A program made the translations under genes and the position numbers. From Prosopocoilus inquinatus (lineage: Eukaryota > Arthropoda > Insecta > Coleoptera > Lucanidae), in the NCBI GenBank assembly GCA_036172665.1, contig CM069877.1, positions 15,024,501 to 15,088,500 on the forward strand: a stretch of 64,000 nucleotides of DNA. The letters are read 5' to 3'. The notes beneath the pieces were generated by a model. It worked only from the letters and a program-made list of their open reading frames with translations, was not told the origin of the DNA and ran no database searches. Below are positions 9,551-19,408 of this stretch, one piece after another. Position 1 is the first letter of the stretch. Every line of letters starts with the position of its first letter.

Positions 9551-11473
9551 TCAGTTCAGACGATCCAATTCCTCACGTGAAGTCGCCTCCCGTAGGTTTA
9601 CCGTACACTTCCTTCCGTCAGGTAATACGAAGGTTCCTTCCTCATACTCCTTCATAAGGATATTTTCTCTCCTTTTCTGGTTTTTTCGATTACACGTTCC
9701 TAATCTTTTTTTAAAACAATATGTGCCTATACTTATAATAATAGTTATTGTTACACAGTATAATATAATCGATTCATAATTTTCTTTTAGTTTGTGTTTA
9801 TGTTTTATTTGGATATTATTAATATCGTTTAGAACTGATTCTAGCTTTTGGCGTTTATTTATCAGAGATTCATTAATGTTCATTACTTTTTCTAATTTTT
9901 CTAAATCTAATATTTTTAGATCTTCGATTAATGGTGACGTCAAATTATCCCCTTTCTCATTAAAATCTTTCATGTTTAAAGAAGGTATATGTTGAAATAA
10001 TTCGAATTCTTCCGTTTGTATTGCCTTCAGTATTACATTTTCAGAGAATGCCTTACATCCTGTTGCCAAATAAAGTTTACCGGTGCCGTTTAAATTTATA
10101 TATTTAATTGTGTTGTTGCCACCTTGACCGGTGCAAGTTAATGTTAACGATTCTGCATTTGGGGTTACAAATATCCACGAATTTGCTAATACAGACTCCA
10201 TAAAATAAATGTGGTTAATAGTTAACACGTGCCGCTCGCAAATATCTGGAATTGATTTTTTATATGACAATAATTGTATCTCACAAATATTTTTGTTTGT
10301 AGTAATTAAAGTTTTTTCTTTAAGTGAAATATACACCTGATCTTGTAGAGAAATAATTGTTAACATTTCATCTTTGTCCAACAGGACGAATTCTGATCTT
10401 ATTTCATTTATTGCAAGGTATGCGTATGAAAGATTAATTACTACAAATATATTCTTATGCCATCTCACAGGGATAGAAATTAATTTGTAGAATGTAAACG
10501 GCTTAATTTGGACTAACGGTATTCTGACTACTCCATATAACTTTGAATTTTTGAAAAATATACTTAATTTACTAATTTTAAATAAGGCTTCTATTGCATT
10601 TGGGTTATCAATATTTGTAGGGAATTTAACCCCTGCCGGTATAAATGTGATTATGGACTTCAAATTTTCTAATAGGGTTGTTGGAGAGATAAATAATGGA
10701 TGAAATATTCCCTGCTTTGCCGAAACAATAATATTTATTAAATTTATTACCTCTAATTTATACTGCTCAATAATTGTCGTTAGTATCGATATATGATCTT
10801 TCAAATGCCTGTCTATTCTATACAAGAAATCCACTTCCGTTGCAGTTTTACCTAAAATATTTTTTATCGAATTGTAACTCTGGGAAATCAGTTTTTCATT
10901 ATGCTCAATATGGCCTAAAGTATTATTTAGTGAATCTAATGTTGACATTACTATTATTGTTTGATTTTTCATAACTTTAGACAAAGTGTCCTGGTCAGCT
11001 TCAACTTCATTTATCATCTTTTCAAATCTTTCTGCATCATCAGTCGTTAGAGTACCGAATAAAGTCTTAGAAATTTTTCCAATTGCGTCAAAATATCCTC
11101 GTTTTACCAAATTATGCCCTAATAAATTTGGAATCATATCTTTTTCCCATTTTACGCGATTAATTGTTGCATTTATTATATTTAAGTAATTTCCGCATAA
11201 ATCAGACGCTTTTAATGTTTTATCATTACATATTTTTTCAGTATCTTTAAAAAGATTAATGATCTGCACAAATTTTTCTTCAAATTTATCTAAGTCTATG
11301 AAAGTTAACAAATTCCAGAAGGAATCCGTTATATAGAATTTACCTAGATCCTCGTATACCATTCCTGACGTCCCATCCATGGATTTTATCTCGTATTTTT
11401 GATCCAATTCGCCTCTCGCATTTTCCGTTATTAGCAGATATAAAATATATGCTGCTAAATTTTGTGGCCACAT
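9551..11473 (-). CDS. env: F-like envelope glycoprotein of G2 (640 aa)
   Basis: Membrane fusion protein of the errantivirus/baculovirus-F type. Residues 4-20 form a hydrophobic signal peptide. A conserved block at about 124-150 shows KRG then an IG...LFGTLT...DA pattern. This matches the cleavage site and start of the fusion peptide in the gypsy Env, Iris and baculovirus F family. The cleavage motif here is only LVKR, weaker than a full furin RXKR site. A single transmembrane helix lies at about 568-587, followed by a basic tail of about 53 residues. The ATG at 11473 follows a good splice acceptor, so expression from a spliced subgenomic RNA is likely. The frame is fully open. The insect Env role is family knowledge; infectivity is not shown. 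Confidence 0.88.
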   Translation of the reverse strand: MWPQNLAAYILYLLITENARGELDQKYEIKSMDGTSGMVYEDLGKFYITDSFWNLLTFIDLDKFEEKFVQIINLFKDTEKICNDKTLKASDLCGNYLNIINATINRVKWEKDMIPNLLGHNLVKRGYFDAIGKISKTLFGTLTTDDAERFEKMINEVEADQDTLSKVMKNQTIIVMSTLDSLNNTLGHIEHNEKLISQSYNSIKNILGKTATEVDFLYRIDRHLKDHISILTTIIEQYKLEVINLINIIVSAKQGIFHPLFISPTTLLENLKSIITFIPAGVKFPTNIDNPNAIEALFKISKLSIFFKNSKLYGVVRIPLVQIKPFTFYKLISIPVRWHKNIFVVINLSYAYLAINEIRSEFVLLDKDEMLTIISLQDQVYISLKEKTLITTNKNICEIQLLSYKKSIPDICERHVLTINHIYFMESVLANSWIFVTPNAESLTLTCTGQGGNNTIKYINLNGTGKLYLATGCKAFSENVILKAIQTEEFELFQHIPSLNMKDFNEKGDNLTSPLIEDLKILDLEKLEKVMNINESLINKRQKLESVLNDINNIQIKHKHKLKENYESIILYCVTITIIISIGTYCFKKRLGTCNRKNQKRRENILMKEYEEGTFVLPDGRKCTVNLREATSREELDRLN

Positions 11474-11496
11474 GTTTTGTTTGTTTACCTTTATGA

Positions 11497-11512
11497 CTAA
11501 AAATAAAAATAA
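11497..11512 (-). promoter_or_regulatory. Candidate 3' splice acceptor for env mRNA
   Basis: On the minus strand a T-rich tract (TTATTTTTATTTTTAG) ends in AG about 24 bases before the env ATG. No ATG intervenes. Confidence 0.5.
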
Positions 11513-11681
11513 GCTATATTTTTAATATTAGAACAATAATAGATTGTTTCGTGTTTGGGGCCCCAATTGATGTCTTCTAAATTACACCTAAAACATAAAG
11601 AAATATAAGTAAAATAATAATATATTTGATGTCTACTTTAACGTATTGTATATTTATGTAAATTTGACCAACACGTGTTGA

Positions 11682-14600
11682 CTAATGGTTTTCTCGCTTA
11701 TAAAAAAGTATGTACATATTTTTTTCTAAAAGTTCTTTTGAGTCTATTTTAGTTACTACATCATCATTACATTTCACCCAGGTGTCAATTCCTTGTGAAT
11801 TCTTGCCTGTAACGTAACTTATGTAATGTCCTTCATTCGCACTTCCTACGTGTTCAATTGCCCCCTGTAAATTATACCTTGTATTTTTACTTTCAACATT
11901 TTTATAGAATGTTCCTACATTTAAATCAGTTAATGGAAATTTTACACTTTTATGTAATTTCTCAGTCTCTTGACCCGACCAATAGTAACTGTTGAAATGT
12001 AGCACCAGGTACTCCGGCAATTCCACAATTTTTGTATATTTTCTAGTGTTGGTTATTTTACGGCAAGACCAACAAATAGGCCGATTATCTTCCGAAAGAA
12101 TCTCTTCTCCGAAGTAATTATCCAAACAAGTCTCCAAGCGGGTGTCTCTATATTTATCTATGGAAAGTGAAATGCCCCATCCTGGACTTTTGGTGATGGA
12201 CTGATTTCCACATTCTAGACATTCCGCCATTAAATCGTATGCGCCCGCAAAAATGTCTGATATAAATGATTTTTCACTGTTTCGATTTTCAACTTGTTTT
12301 GCTTCTTCGTGGAGGATCTGTAGAATATAAAACAGACACTCGTGGGCGTCCTGTTGCCCTTTCCCTTTAAATAAGGGATTTACCGCTTCTAGTTTATTTT
12401 TTAATCTTGATATTGATATTACTTTCTTCTTGGAATTATTGGTTAAATCATTAATTGTTTGTACAAAATTTTCTAAAAAATTTACGTTGTCTTTATTATT
12501 TCTCGGTGAATATTGCCTACAAAAGTGTGTTACTTCTTCTATATGCGCGAGACAGCTTATAACCGAATTTAGGTAACACGTATTTCCCGTGTTTTTTAAA
12601 CCTTTTATTTCATTTACTTGAATTGGTTTAAAGCCCATGTTCTCCATATTTTCTTTTGGGTTGTCATGTTTTCGGCTCTTGTAGAAACACTTGGCTCTCT
12701 TAAAAGTATCTTGGGGACCATCTTCTTTCCATTGTTCATAAAAAGGTGCTAATCTTGAAACATGTACCACATCCTGTTTGCTATTTTTTCCGGAATCTGT
12801 TGAAATTACATAGTTCAAATCATTCCTTTTTTCAATTATGACGAACGGGCCGAAGTATTTTGGTAACAACTTTTCACATTTTCCTACTTTTCTGACAAAA
12901 TTTCTTAATTTCACTTTGTCGCCCACATTAAAGTTGACATACCTGTGCTTTTTATTATAGATTTCTTTGTCGTTTTCCTGTTTCCTTTCGATGTTTCTTT
13001 TGGCGATTTCCCGTGTCTCACGTATCACTTGTTGACTTCTGAGTGTAAATTCTGTAGACATTGGTTGGCTAAGTTCCGCATCGGTTGGAAGAACTGGTTC
13101 GCGACCATATACCAACGAAAATGGACTATGCTTAGTGGCCTCTTGCCGTGATGTATTGTAAGCAAATATGCAATGTGGCAGGAAAACATCCCAATCCTTT
13201 TGGGAATTAGTCGTATATTTACTAATCATGTCGGCTATTGTTTTATTTAATCGCTCCGTTAGTCCATTCGTTGAGGGTTTGTACGCAGTTGTAAATAAAC
13301 TATCACTTCCTAATAATTTTAAAATTTCTGTAACTAAATTGGATAGAAACACTGCTCCGCGATCACTTAAAATTCTTTTTGGTGATCCGTGTCTGCAAAT
13401 GAGCTGCTCTACTATAAATTTTGCTACGGGTTCAGCTTTTCCACTTGGCAGGGCCTTAGCTTCAGCCCAACGTGTAGCATAATCCGTTGCTACAACTATG
13501 AATTTTGCTCCGGCTGAACTTCGTGGAAATGGGCCTAAAAGATCAATTCCTACCATGGCGAAAGGCGTTTCCGTTGTAATGGGTTTCAGTAATCCTGCAG
13601 GTTTCCGATTTGTTGGTCCCTTCCGAATTTGGCATTCTGGGCAACCCCTAATAAATTTTGTGATATCTTGTTTCATTCCTTCCCAGAAATATCTTTTTCT
13701 GATCTTATCTAGAGTTTTAGTCAATCCTAAGTGGCCGCTTATGGGATCCCGATGGAAATTTGTCATAATCTCTTCTTTTAAATTTTGCGGGATAACTAAT
13801 AGTTTTGCATCAGTTATGGATGACGGGTCCTTCTTATACAAAACCTCATTAACCAGTTCATAATTTTTTGCTGCTCTTTGGATTGCTGGTCCTCCATATT
13901 CAGGATTTTCTACTGCCTTTTTTATTTCTTGTAAACGTGAATCTTTCCTTTGCCACTTTTCCAAATCTGTTGCACTTGCAATGAATGTTGGAACATTTTG
14001 TGCTTCCTTCTCATCTTCTGTGGTTCCTAGAGTACAAGGGTACCTCGAGAGTGCATCTGCATCCTTGTTTGATGTTCCTTTTTTATGGAAAACTTTGTAT
14101 GAATATTCCATCAGTTTCAACGACCAGCGCAGTAGACGACCTCCGGGAGTTTTTAACGTCTGTAGCCAACACAACGCGTGGTGATCTGTAATTATGTTAA
14201 AGCTGTCCAATCCCCACAAGTACGATCTAAAGTATTCCACCGACCATACTGCCGCTAGGCATTCTAATTCTGTTATGGGGTAGCTTTTTTCGTATTTGGT
14301 AAGAGTTCTTGAGATATACGAAATAGGGTGAAGTTTTTGTGACACCACGTCTTTTTGCAATAAAACTGCTCCGATTCCGTTTCCACTCGCATCTACTCGT
14401 AGCTCGGTTTCTGCCGTAGGATTGTAATGTCCTAAGATGGGAGCACTGGTTAGTTTTTCTTTTAGAGCTTCGAAAGCTTTTTTCTGGTTTTGACCCCATT
14501 CAAATTTTGAATTTGCCCCAATAATGTTATACAACGGGCCGGCGATAATTGAAAAATTTTTAATAAACCGTCTGAAAAAATTACATAATCCTAAGAAACT

Positions 14601-16976
14601 TTGAACTTCTTTTATTTTTCTTGGTGTAGGGAAATTTCTTACTGCTTGGATCTTTGTCTCGTCTGGTAATATACCTTTAGTTGAAATCTTGAATCCTAAC
14701 ACTCTAAGTTCCTGCATTCCAAAATAGCACTTTGAAGGTTTTAAAGTAAGACCTGCTCCTTTTATGCAATTGAAGACTCTTTGTAAACGTTCTAAGTGTT
14801 CCTCCATGGTATTGCTTACCACGATGATATCGTCTAAATAGATTGCCACTTCCTTCCATTTTAAGTCCTTAAATATTGAGTCAGTCAGCCTTTGGAAGGT
14901 ACTTGGTGCATTACACAGTCCGAAGCTCAAGCGGTTAAACTCATACAGCCCATCGTTTGTTGTAAATGCCGTTTTATGCCGATCTTCTTCTTTAACTGGA
15001 CATTGCCAATAACCGCTGTTTAAGTCTAGTGTCGAAAAATATTTATTTCCTCCTAAAAAATTTAGTATATCATCTATCAGCGGTAGGGGGTACGATGACT
15101 TCGTGGTGATGGCATTCAGTTTCCGGTAATCAACACAGAATCTAAATGTACCATCCGGTTTTTTTACTAACACGACGGGCGAAGCGAATTCGCTGTCTGA
15201 AGGACGTATGATCCCGGCTTCCAACATCTCTTCTATTTGTTGTTTAATGATATCCCGCTCCTTCATACTTACCCTGTATGGTCGTGATTTGACGGGGCTG
15301 TTTTGTCCAATATCGATCGTGTGTTCTGCCCGATCTGTTTTTCCGAGAAGTAGGTTTGTCCATGCCATAATGTCTGAATTTTTCTGTAATAAATTTTCTA
15401 ATTTCTTCTTTTCTTCGTCTTGCAGATGATTGTTTATGTTATAAACTTTTGACGACTTTTCTTCCATCACTACATTTAAATTTAAAAGCTTATTTTGTTC
15501 TGCTAATAATTTTCCAATTTCATTTTTGTTATCCACCACAATGTAGCCCAATGCCGTATCCTTCTTGATTAGTTTCCTGTTTTTATCATAATTAGAGATG
15601 TTAATTTTATTATTTCCAAAATCTCGAAAATCATCTGCTATCTCCAATTTATTTTTATGAAGAAATTGTCCTCTTGCATGAAACGTACAAAACAGTAATG
15701 GTTTTTCAAAGTTTGCATTATCTGAAAATTTAATTTGGCAGCTTCTAGATTCTCCTCCTTCAATCATTGCATCTTCCGCTATATTGACTTTAATTATTTG
15801 ATCTTGTACAATTTCATCTACGATATCCTCTCCTGGTAGTTCGTTCCAAGACACTGCTGTTTTATTTTTATGAGCTGTAGTTGCTGATTTTTGATAATCT
15901 TGTTCTGGCAGTTCACATATGTTGATGTTAATGTCTGTTCCCTGAAAGATGTATCGTATCATTTTTTCTATAGTTTTCCATTTTTGCTTATCCATTCCGC
16001 AAGCTATTTTTGGCATCCCTAAATTTTCGAGTTTATTCTGTACCATCAGCTGTTTTAACGATAAGAGGGAATTAAAAATATTTTGTAAAGTTGGTTTATC
16101 CTGCGAATGTCTTTTTGTTATTAAGTAAAAAACAAATCTCTCTTTTAATTTTAAGTAAACCACATTTCCCACATTTGGATTCTGGTTTTTAAGTTGCTCG
16201 ATGTTATCAAATTTAGCTTTAAATAACTTAGCAATACCTTTAGACATTCTTAGATCGGCTGATACGCAATGAGCTAAACTAAATGACTTTGGTAAATTAA
16301 ATAAATCTGTCTTCACGTACTTGATTTCAGTGGAAAATTTCGTTGTGTCCTGATTTTTAAAATTCTCATACGAGACCCTTTGACTTGTCCATTTAGGTAT
16401 TTTTAGCCAACCCTGTCCTAATCTTCGGGAATTTTGACTTTTAATACTATCAATATTTTGTTGCCGTATTTCTAAATTAGTTTCAACGCTCGTTTCTAGG
16501 TTATTCAACTTAATTTCCTTGGAAGAAAAATTTATTTCGGCATCATAATCCTTAAGAAAAGGGCATCCTAAAATCAGTGGTGCTGTCAGGTTCTCCACAA
16601 CTAGTGCCTGTAGTAAAAAAATTTTGCCCCTCAGTGAAACCGTTACTTTTGACATTCCTAAAGGGACAACTTTTTTATTATTAATCGTATTCAGAACGGG
16701 CGAATTTTCCAATGGTAATATATCGGTTGCAAAACGTCTAGTAATAACGTTAAATGCTGCTCCCGTGTCCACAATAATATTAACATCTCTTCCATTAAGA
16801 CTACCTGTTGTTGTCAATATATTGGCGTCATTTGTTGGAATTGTTATTAAATTACACTTAATATTATTATTTTTCCTTGTTTCACTACACGAACCACTAT
16901 CACTTGAGGCCCCTTTTTGGAAATAATTCCGGACAGAGTTCAGGGCCTTTTCGTGCTCTGTCCTGTACCATTTAAA
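11682..16976 (-). CDS. pol: Pol polyprotein of G2: protease, macrodomain, RT, RNase H, integrase, ubiquitin-specific protease
   Basis: Residues are counted from the codon at 16817. Aspartic protease: VDTGA at 16-20 and ILGCPF at about 82-87. TARG1-like macrodomain: about 160-303. Linker: about 304-500. RT: about 505-710 with catalytic YLDDIIVV at 660-667. RNase H: about 805-925 (RVDASGNGIGAVLL, TDHHALCWL). Integrase zinc domain with H1022, H1029, C1059, C1062. Integrase core D1092, D1152, E1188, spaced D-35-E. GPF motif at 1323. USP domain: about 1403-1708. The frame has no ATG start. It opens exactly at a slippery heptamer in gag, so it is made as Gag-Pol. The two captured domains make it much longer than usual gypsy Pol. 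No stop or shift occurs. Confidence 0.93.
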   Translation of the reverse strand, partial: FKWYRTEHEKALNSVRNYFQKGASSDSGSCSETRKNNNIKCNLITIPTNDANILTTTGSLNGRDVNIIVDTGAAFNVITRRFATDILPLENSPVLNTINNKKVVPLGMSKVTVSLRGKIFLLQALVVENLTAPLILGCPFLKDYDAEINFSSKEIKLNNLETSVETNLEIRQQNIDSIKSQNSRRLGQGWLKIPKWTSQRVSYENFKNQDTTKFSTEIKYVKTDLFNLPKSFSLAHCVSADLRMSKGIAKLFKAKFDNIEQLKNQNPNVGNVVYLKLKERFVFYLITKRHSQDKPTLQNIFNSLLSLKQLMVQNKLENLGMPKIACGMDKQKWKTIEKMIRYIFQGTDININICELPEQDYQKSATTAHKNKTAVSWNELPGEDIVDEIVQDQIIKVNIAEDAMIEGGESRSCQIKFSDNANFEKPLLFCTFHARGQFLHKNKLEIADDFRDFGNNKINISNYDKNRKLIKKDTALGYIVVDNKNEIGKLLAEQNKLLNLNVVMEEKSSKVYNINNHLQDEEKKKLENLLQKNSDIMAWTNLLLGKTDRAEHTIDIGQNSPVKSRPYRVSMKERDIIKQQIEEMLEAGIIRPSDSEFASPVVLVKKPDGTFRFCVDYRKLNAITTKSSYPLPLIDDILNFLGGNKYFSTLDLNSGYWQCPVKEEDRHKTAFTTNDGLYEFNRLSFGLCNAPSTFQRLTDSIFKDLKWKEVAIYLDDIIVVSNTMEEHLERLQRVFNCIKGAGLTLKPSKCYFGMQELRVLGFKISTKGILPDETKIQAVRNFPTPRKIKEVQSFLGLCNFFRRFIKNFSIIAGPLYNIIGANSKFEWGQNQKKAFEALKEKLTSAPILGHYNPTAETELRVDASGNGIGAVLLQKDVVSQKLHPISYISRTLTKYEKSYPITELECLAAVWSVEYFRSYLWGLDSFNIITDHHALCWLQTLKTPGGRLLRWSLKLMEYSYKVFHKKGTSNKDADALSRYPCTLGTTEDEKEAQNVPTFIASATDLEKWQRKDSRLQEIKKAVENPEYGGPAIQRAAKNYELVNEVLYKKDPSSITDAKLLVIPQNLKEEIMTNFHRDPISGHLGLTKTLDKIRKRYFWEGMKQDITKFIRGCPECQIRKGPTNRKPAGLLKPITTETPFAMVGIDLLGPFPRSSAGAKFIVVATDYATRWAEAKALPSGKAEPVAKFIVEQLICRHGSPKRILSDRGAVFLSNLVTEILKLLGSDSLFTTAYKPSTNGLTERLNKTIADMISKYTTNSQKDWDVFLPHCIFAYNTSRQEATKHSPFSLVYGREPVLPTDAELSQPMSTEFTLRSQQVIRETREIAKRNIERKQENDKEIYNKKHRYVNFNVGDKVKLRNFVRKVGKCEKLLPKYFGPFVIIEKRNDLNYVISTDSGKNSKQDVVHVSRLAPFYEQWKEDGPQDTFKRAKCFYKSRKHDNPKENMENMGFKPIQVNEIKGLKNTGNTCYLNSVISCLAHIEEVTHFCRQYSPRNNKDNVNFLENFVQTINDLTNNSKKKVISISRLKNKLEAVNPLFKGKGQQDAHECLFYILQILHEEAKQVENRNSEKSFISDIFAGAYDLMAECLECGNQSITKSPGWGISLSIDKYRDTRLETCLDNYFGEEILSEDNRPICWSCRKITNTRKYTKIVELPEYLVLHFNSYYWSGQETEKLHKSVKFPLTDLNVGTFYKNVESKNTRYNLQGAIEHVGSANEGHYISYVTGKNSQGIDTWVKCNDDVVTKIDSKELLEKNMYILFYKRENH
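11685..12611 (-). other. Ubiquitin-specific protease (USP, peptidase C19) domain at the Pol C-terminus
   Basis: Starts GLKNTGNTCYLNSVISCLAH, the canonical USP Cys box (catalytic C at Pol residue 1414). QQDAHE follows at 1488-1493. Two CxxC zinc pairs lie at 1533/1536 and 1582/1585. The His box (EGHYISYVTG, H1664) is followed by WVKCNDDVVTKI with the catalytic Asn/Asp. About 305 residues is the normal size of a minimal USP core. All catalytic elements appear intact, so the domain should be able to remove ubiquitin. It follows the integrase C-terminal domain in the same reading frame. Confidence 0.93.
15909..16340 (-). other. TARG1/OARD1-like macrodomain inside Pol (ADP-ribosyl-ester hydrolase fold)
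   Basis: Pol residues about 160-303. Recognised by EIKYVKTDLF, SLAHCVSADLRMSKGIAKLF, VFYLITKRHSQDKPT and MPKIACGMDKQKW. This order and spacing match the OARD1 (TARG1/C6orf130) family. The lysine and aspartate used by human TARG1 for catalysis (K84 and D125, from memory) correspond to K235 and D276 here, so activity is plausible. Macrodomains of this class remove ADP-ribose from glutamate/aspartate and also deacylate O-acetyl-ADP-ribose. Confidence 0.9.
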
Positions 16977-18724
16977 TTATTATTCATCTTTCTGCCATAA
17001 TCGTATCCTTTCTTAATTACACATTGCCCCTCTCTGTTCAGTGGATTATTGGGAATTTGCCTTCCTGCTATTAATTTTCTACATGTTGACGCTGTGTGTC
17101 CTCTTGTATTACACCATTGACATGTCGGGACGTTCACTGATCTCGCTTCTTTATTGTCGTCATTGTTATACCCTCTTCTTGGAGTCAATTTTCTACAATT
17201 TCTGGCCATATGACCAGCGTAACCACAAATTTGGCAATTAAAGATGTTTGAAGTTCGTTGATAATGCTTTTGGTTTTTGATTCCTGTCAAATGAAAATTA
17301 TTCCTTTTGTCATCCTCTCCAAATTTTTTATGCTCGAGTTTTCTTCTGGCATTGTAGTAAACAGAATCCCCCTTTCGATCTCTAAAGGCGTCTTCTTTTC
17401 GGTCAACAGTCAATTTGTCGATTAATTTATTTATTATGCCCATTGTTTCCGACTGATCTTGTCTTATGTCCGATCTTCGTAGGTCATAGCCGTGATTCTC
17501 TTCTTCGGGATTTTTCCCCACGTCCTTATGCAGAATTGTCTTCCCTTCCTTTTCTGTCTCTTCTATGGTGTCCATAAAATGTTCTAAATCTTTTAAACTT
17601 GTTGGACACTTTATGCATACCATATGTCTATAGTAGGGTAATAATCCCGCCATCAAGCGTTGTAGAATTTCTCTTTCGGGCATTTTCGGATTATAATCGT
17701 TACAGATTTCTATAAATGAATAAAAAAAGTCCGTTAAGCTTTCGTTTGTTCGTTGTTTCCGAATAATTAATTTTTCTTGCAATTTAAATTCGAAATTGGG
17801 ACCTAAAAATTTATCTTTGAACTTTTTTATTGTCCAATCCCAATCGGCCTCTGGATTATTTCTTATCAAATTTTCAAACCAGGCAAGTGCACTACCTTCC
17901 AAAGAATTTTCCAAATATCCTAGCTGTTCCAATTCGTCCCAACCGTTCATTTTGGCTACAACTTTATATTTTTTCAAGAAAGTCATAGGATCATCTTCCT
18001 GCGGATTAAAAGCTGGTGGTTTCGAAAATTTTGGCGCCACTGATTTACGTGTGTTATAAAACATACTAATTGATTTATTTCTACTCGTCCAATTAGGTTC
18101 CTTCGAATTAAATTCGTGGATTTCCGGGTTTTGCTTCAATTTTCCGTTATTAGGTTCCAATTGTTTCCTCTGTACGATATTATTTTGTTTCGGAATTGCT
18201 CCTTTTCGTAAGAACGTATCATCTGCTGATGGCGCAACGCGCGTTTCCAGTATTTTTTCTCTTTGTTCCATTATCGATTCCGCTAAGGATTTCGGTTTAA
18301 TTGTTGTCTCTGTGCTCAGTCGTTCTGGCCAAGTGGGGGGATCGGGTATTGGACTGGGATTTAGAATTTGCCGCTGGTTTTCTTGATGTAAGACTTGTTT
18401 CAATGTCCGAAATTGGTGTGGGTTCGGACTGACTTGAGTCTGCTGACATCTGTTAGGCGTGGTAATCGCGGGTGTTTGTTCTAGTGTCTCTGTTTTGTCA
18501 TTTTTATCTTCCAAAATTGTTAAGTCTTCTTCGCTGCCTAATGTTATTTGTAAATTTTTTCGACCTGCTGGCGGCGATCGTGGTGTCAATGTGCTCCTCG
18601 CTAGCGGGAAAAAAGCGTGTTTATCTAATGTTACGTGAATTTCTGGCTTCTTTTTTTCCTTTATTAAATTCTCGACTTTTTCGTCATCTTTGCTCCTTAG
18701 CCTTGTTCTGGGTCCTTCAGCCAT
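16940..18724 (-). CDS. gag: Gag polyprotein of G2 (594 aa)
   Basis: Forms the particle and binds genomic RNA. Residues 1-235 are a long, polar, probably disordered region (basic start MAEGPRTRLRSK). The Ty3-type Gag core is at about 237-390, with AFNPQEDDPMTFLKKYKVVA, AWFENLIRNN and TDFFYSFIEICNDYNP. Two CCHC zinc knuckles follow: CQICGYAGHMARNC at about 497-510 and CQWCNTRGHTASTC at about 535-548. The start is the ATG at 18724, about 685 bases from the LTR. The last 12 codons overlap pol in the -1 register. The frame is intact. Confidence 0.93.
   Translation of the reverse strand: MAEGPRTRLRSKDDEKVENLIKEKKKPEIHVTLDKHAFFPLARSTLTPRSPPAGRKNLQITLGSEEDLTILEDKNDKTETLEQTPAITTPNRCQQTQVSPNPHQFRTLKQVLHQENQRQILNPSPIPDPPTWPERLSTETTIKPKSLAESIMEQREKILETRVAPSADDTFLRKGAIPKQNNIVQRKQLEPNNGKLKQNPEIHEFNSKEPNWTSRNKSISMFYNTRKSVAPKFSKPPAFNPQEDDPMTFLKKYKVVAKMNGWDELEQLGYLENSLEGSALAWFENLIRNNPEADWDWTIKKFKDKFLGPNFEFKLQEKLIIRKQRTNESLTDFFYSFIEICNDYNPKMPEREILQRLMAGLLPYYRHMVCIKCPTSLKDLEHFMDTIEETEKEGKTILHKDVGKNPEEENHGYDLRRSDIRQDQSETMGIINKLIDKLTVDRKEDAFRDRKGDSVYYNARRKLEHKKFGEDDKRNNFHLTGIKNQKHYQRTSNIFNCQICGYAGHMARNCRKLTPRRGYNNDDNKEARSVNVPTCQWCNTRGHTASTCRKLIAGRQIPNNPLNREGQCVIKKGYDYGRKMNNNLNGTGQSTKRP
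16970..16976 (-). promoter_or_regulatory. -1 frameshift heptamer T TTA AAT between gag and pol of G2
   Basis: In the gag frame codons TTA AAT are preceded by T, giving the X XXY YYZ heptamer UUUAAAU. The pol frame is blocked by TAA at 16977-16979, immediately upstream. It becomes open at exactly this point, which strongly marks the slip position. Confidence 0.75.
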
Positions 18725-19408
18725 TTATGTATCAAACGTTATTAAATTTACCCGAGATTATTCCGTCCGCCTTAATTAATGTTCCGATAATTAAATATTA
18801 TGTTTATTAGAAGCATATTTGTGTACGCTAATATTTATTTTGTCTCTTTGGGCCCTTTTTATTATTAGGCTTTTTATAGACCGCAATAAGCACCTTACTA
18901 TAGTGCCTTACATTTGCACATTTTTATCGTATACGATTTTAATTGTTACCTATTTAAAATCGTCTGACACAGCAACGTGTCACAATACACCTGTTCAGTG
19001 AACTTCCGCGGTACGTGCAATTAAATAATTACCGCACACGTATTCCTTTTTATTTAATAATTTTTGTTAATATTGGCCACCGTATTTATTTAAAAATTAA
19101 TATTTGGTTATCAATTCATACCGTTGCGTTGTTGGTTTGAACGACCTATAGCTCTTATAAATGACAAAGTGGCAGTTTTTTGATCAACGCATTATTTAGA
19201 TAAGAAAAAGGAAAGGTATTTATAATTAGCGGGCTGGATTCTCTAATTGTATTTAAAAAATTATATCATAAACTGTGACCGCTTTTGCCTAAAACACACG
19301 AGGTATTTCAAGTGACCGCACCCTAACGAGTTGACTACGTGTCCCGACCCAATTAATGTTAAACGTTACTTCTACTCAAATTATCGCGCAAAGAGGCGCC
19401 TCCACCAC
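18725..19408 (-). other. G2 5' leader with candidate primer-binding site at 19392-19407
   Basis: About 685 bases between the LTR and the gag ATG with no convincing frame. One base from the LTR end the minus strand reads TGGTGGAGGCGCCTCT, starting with the TGG expected of a PBS. I could not match it to a particular tRNA. Confidence 0.55.

Noticed and set aside
16815..16817. TTG as the start codon of G2 pol
   Set aside because: The frame is open upstream to 16976 and meets a slippery site there, so pol is read by frameshift from gag and needs no own start.
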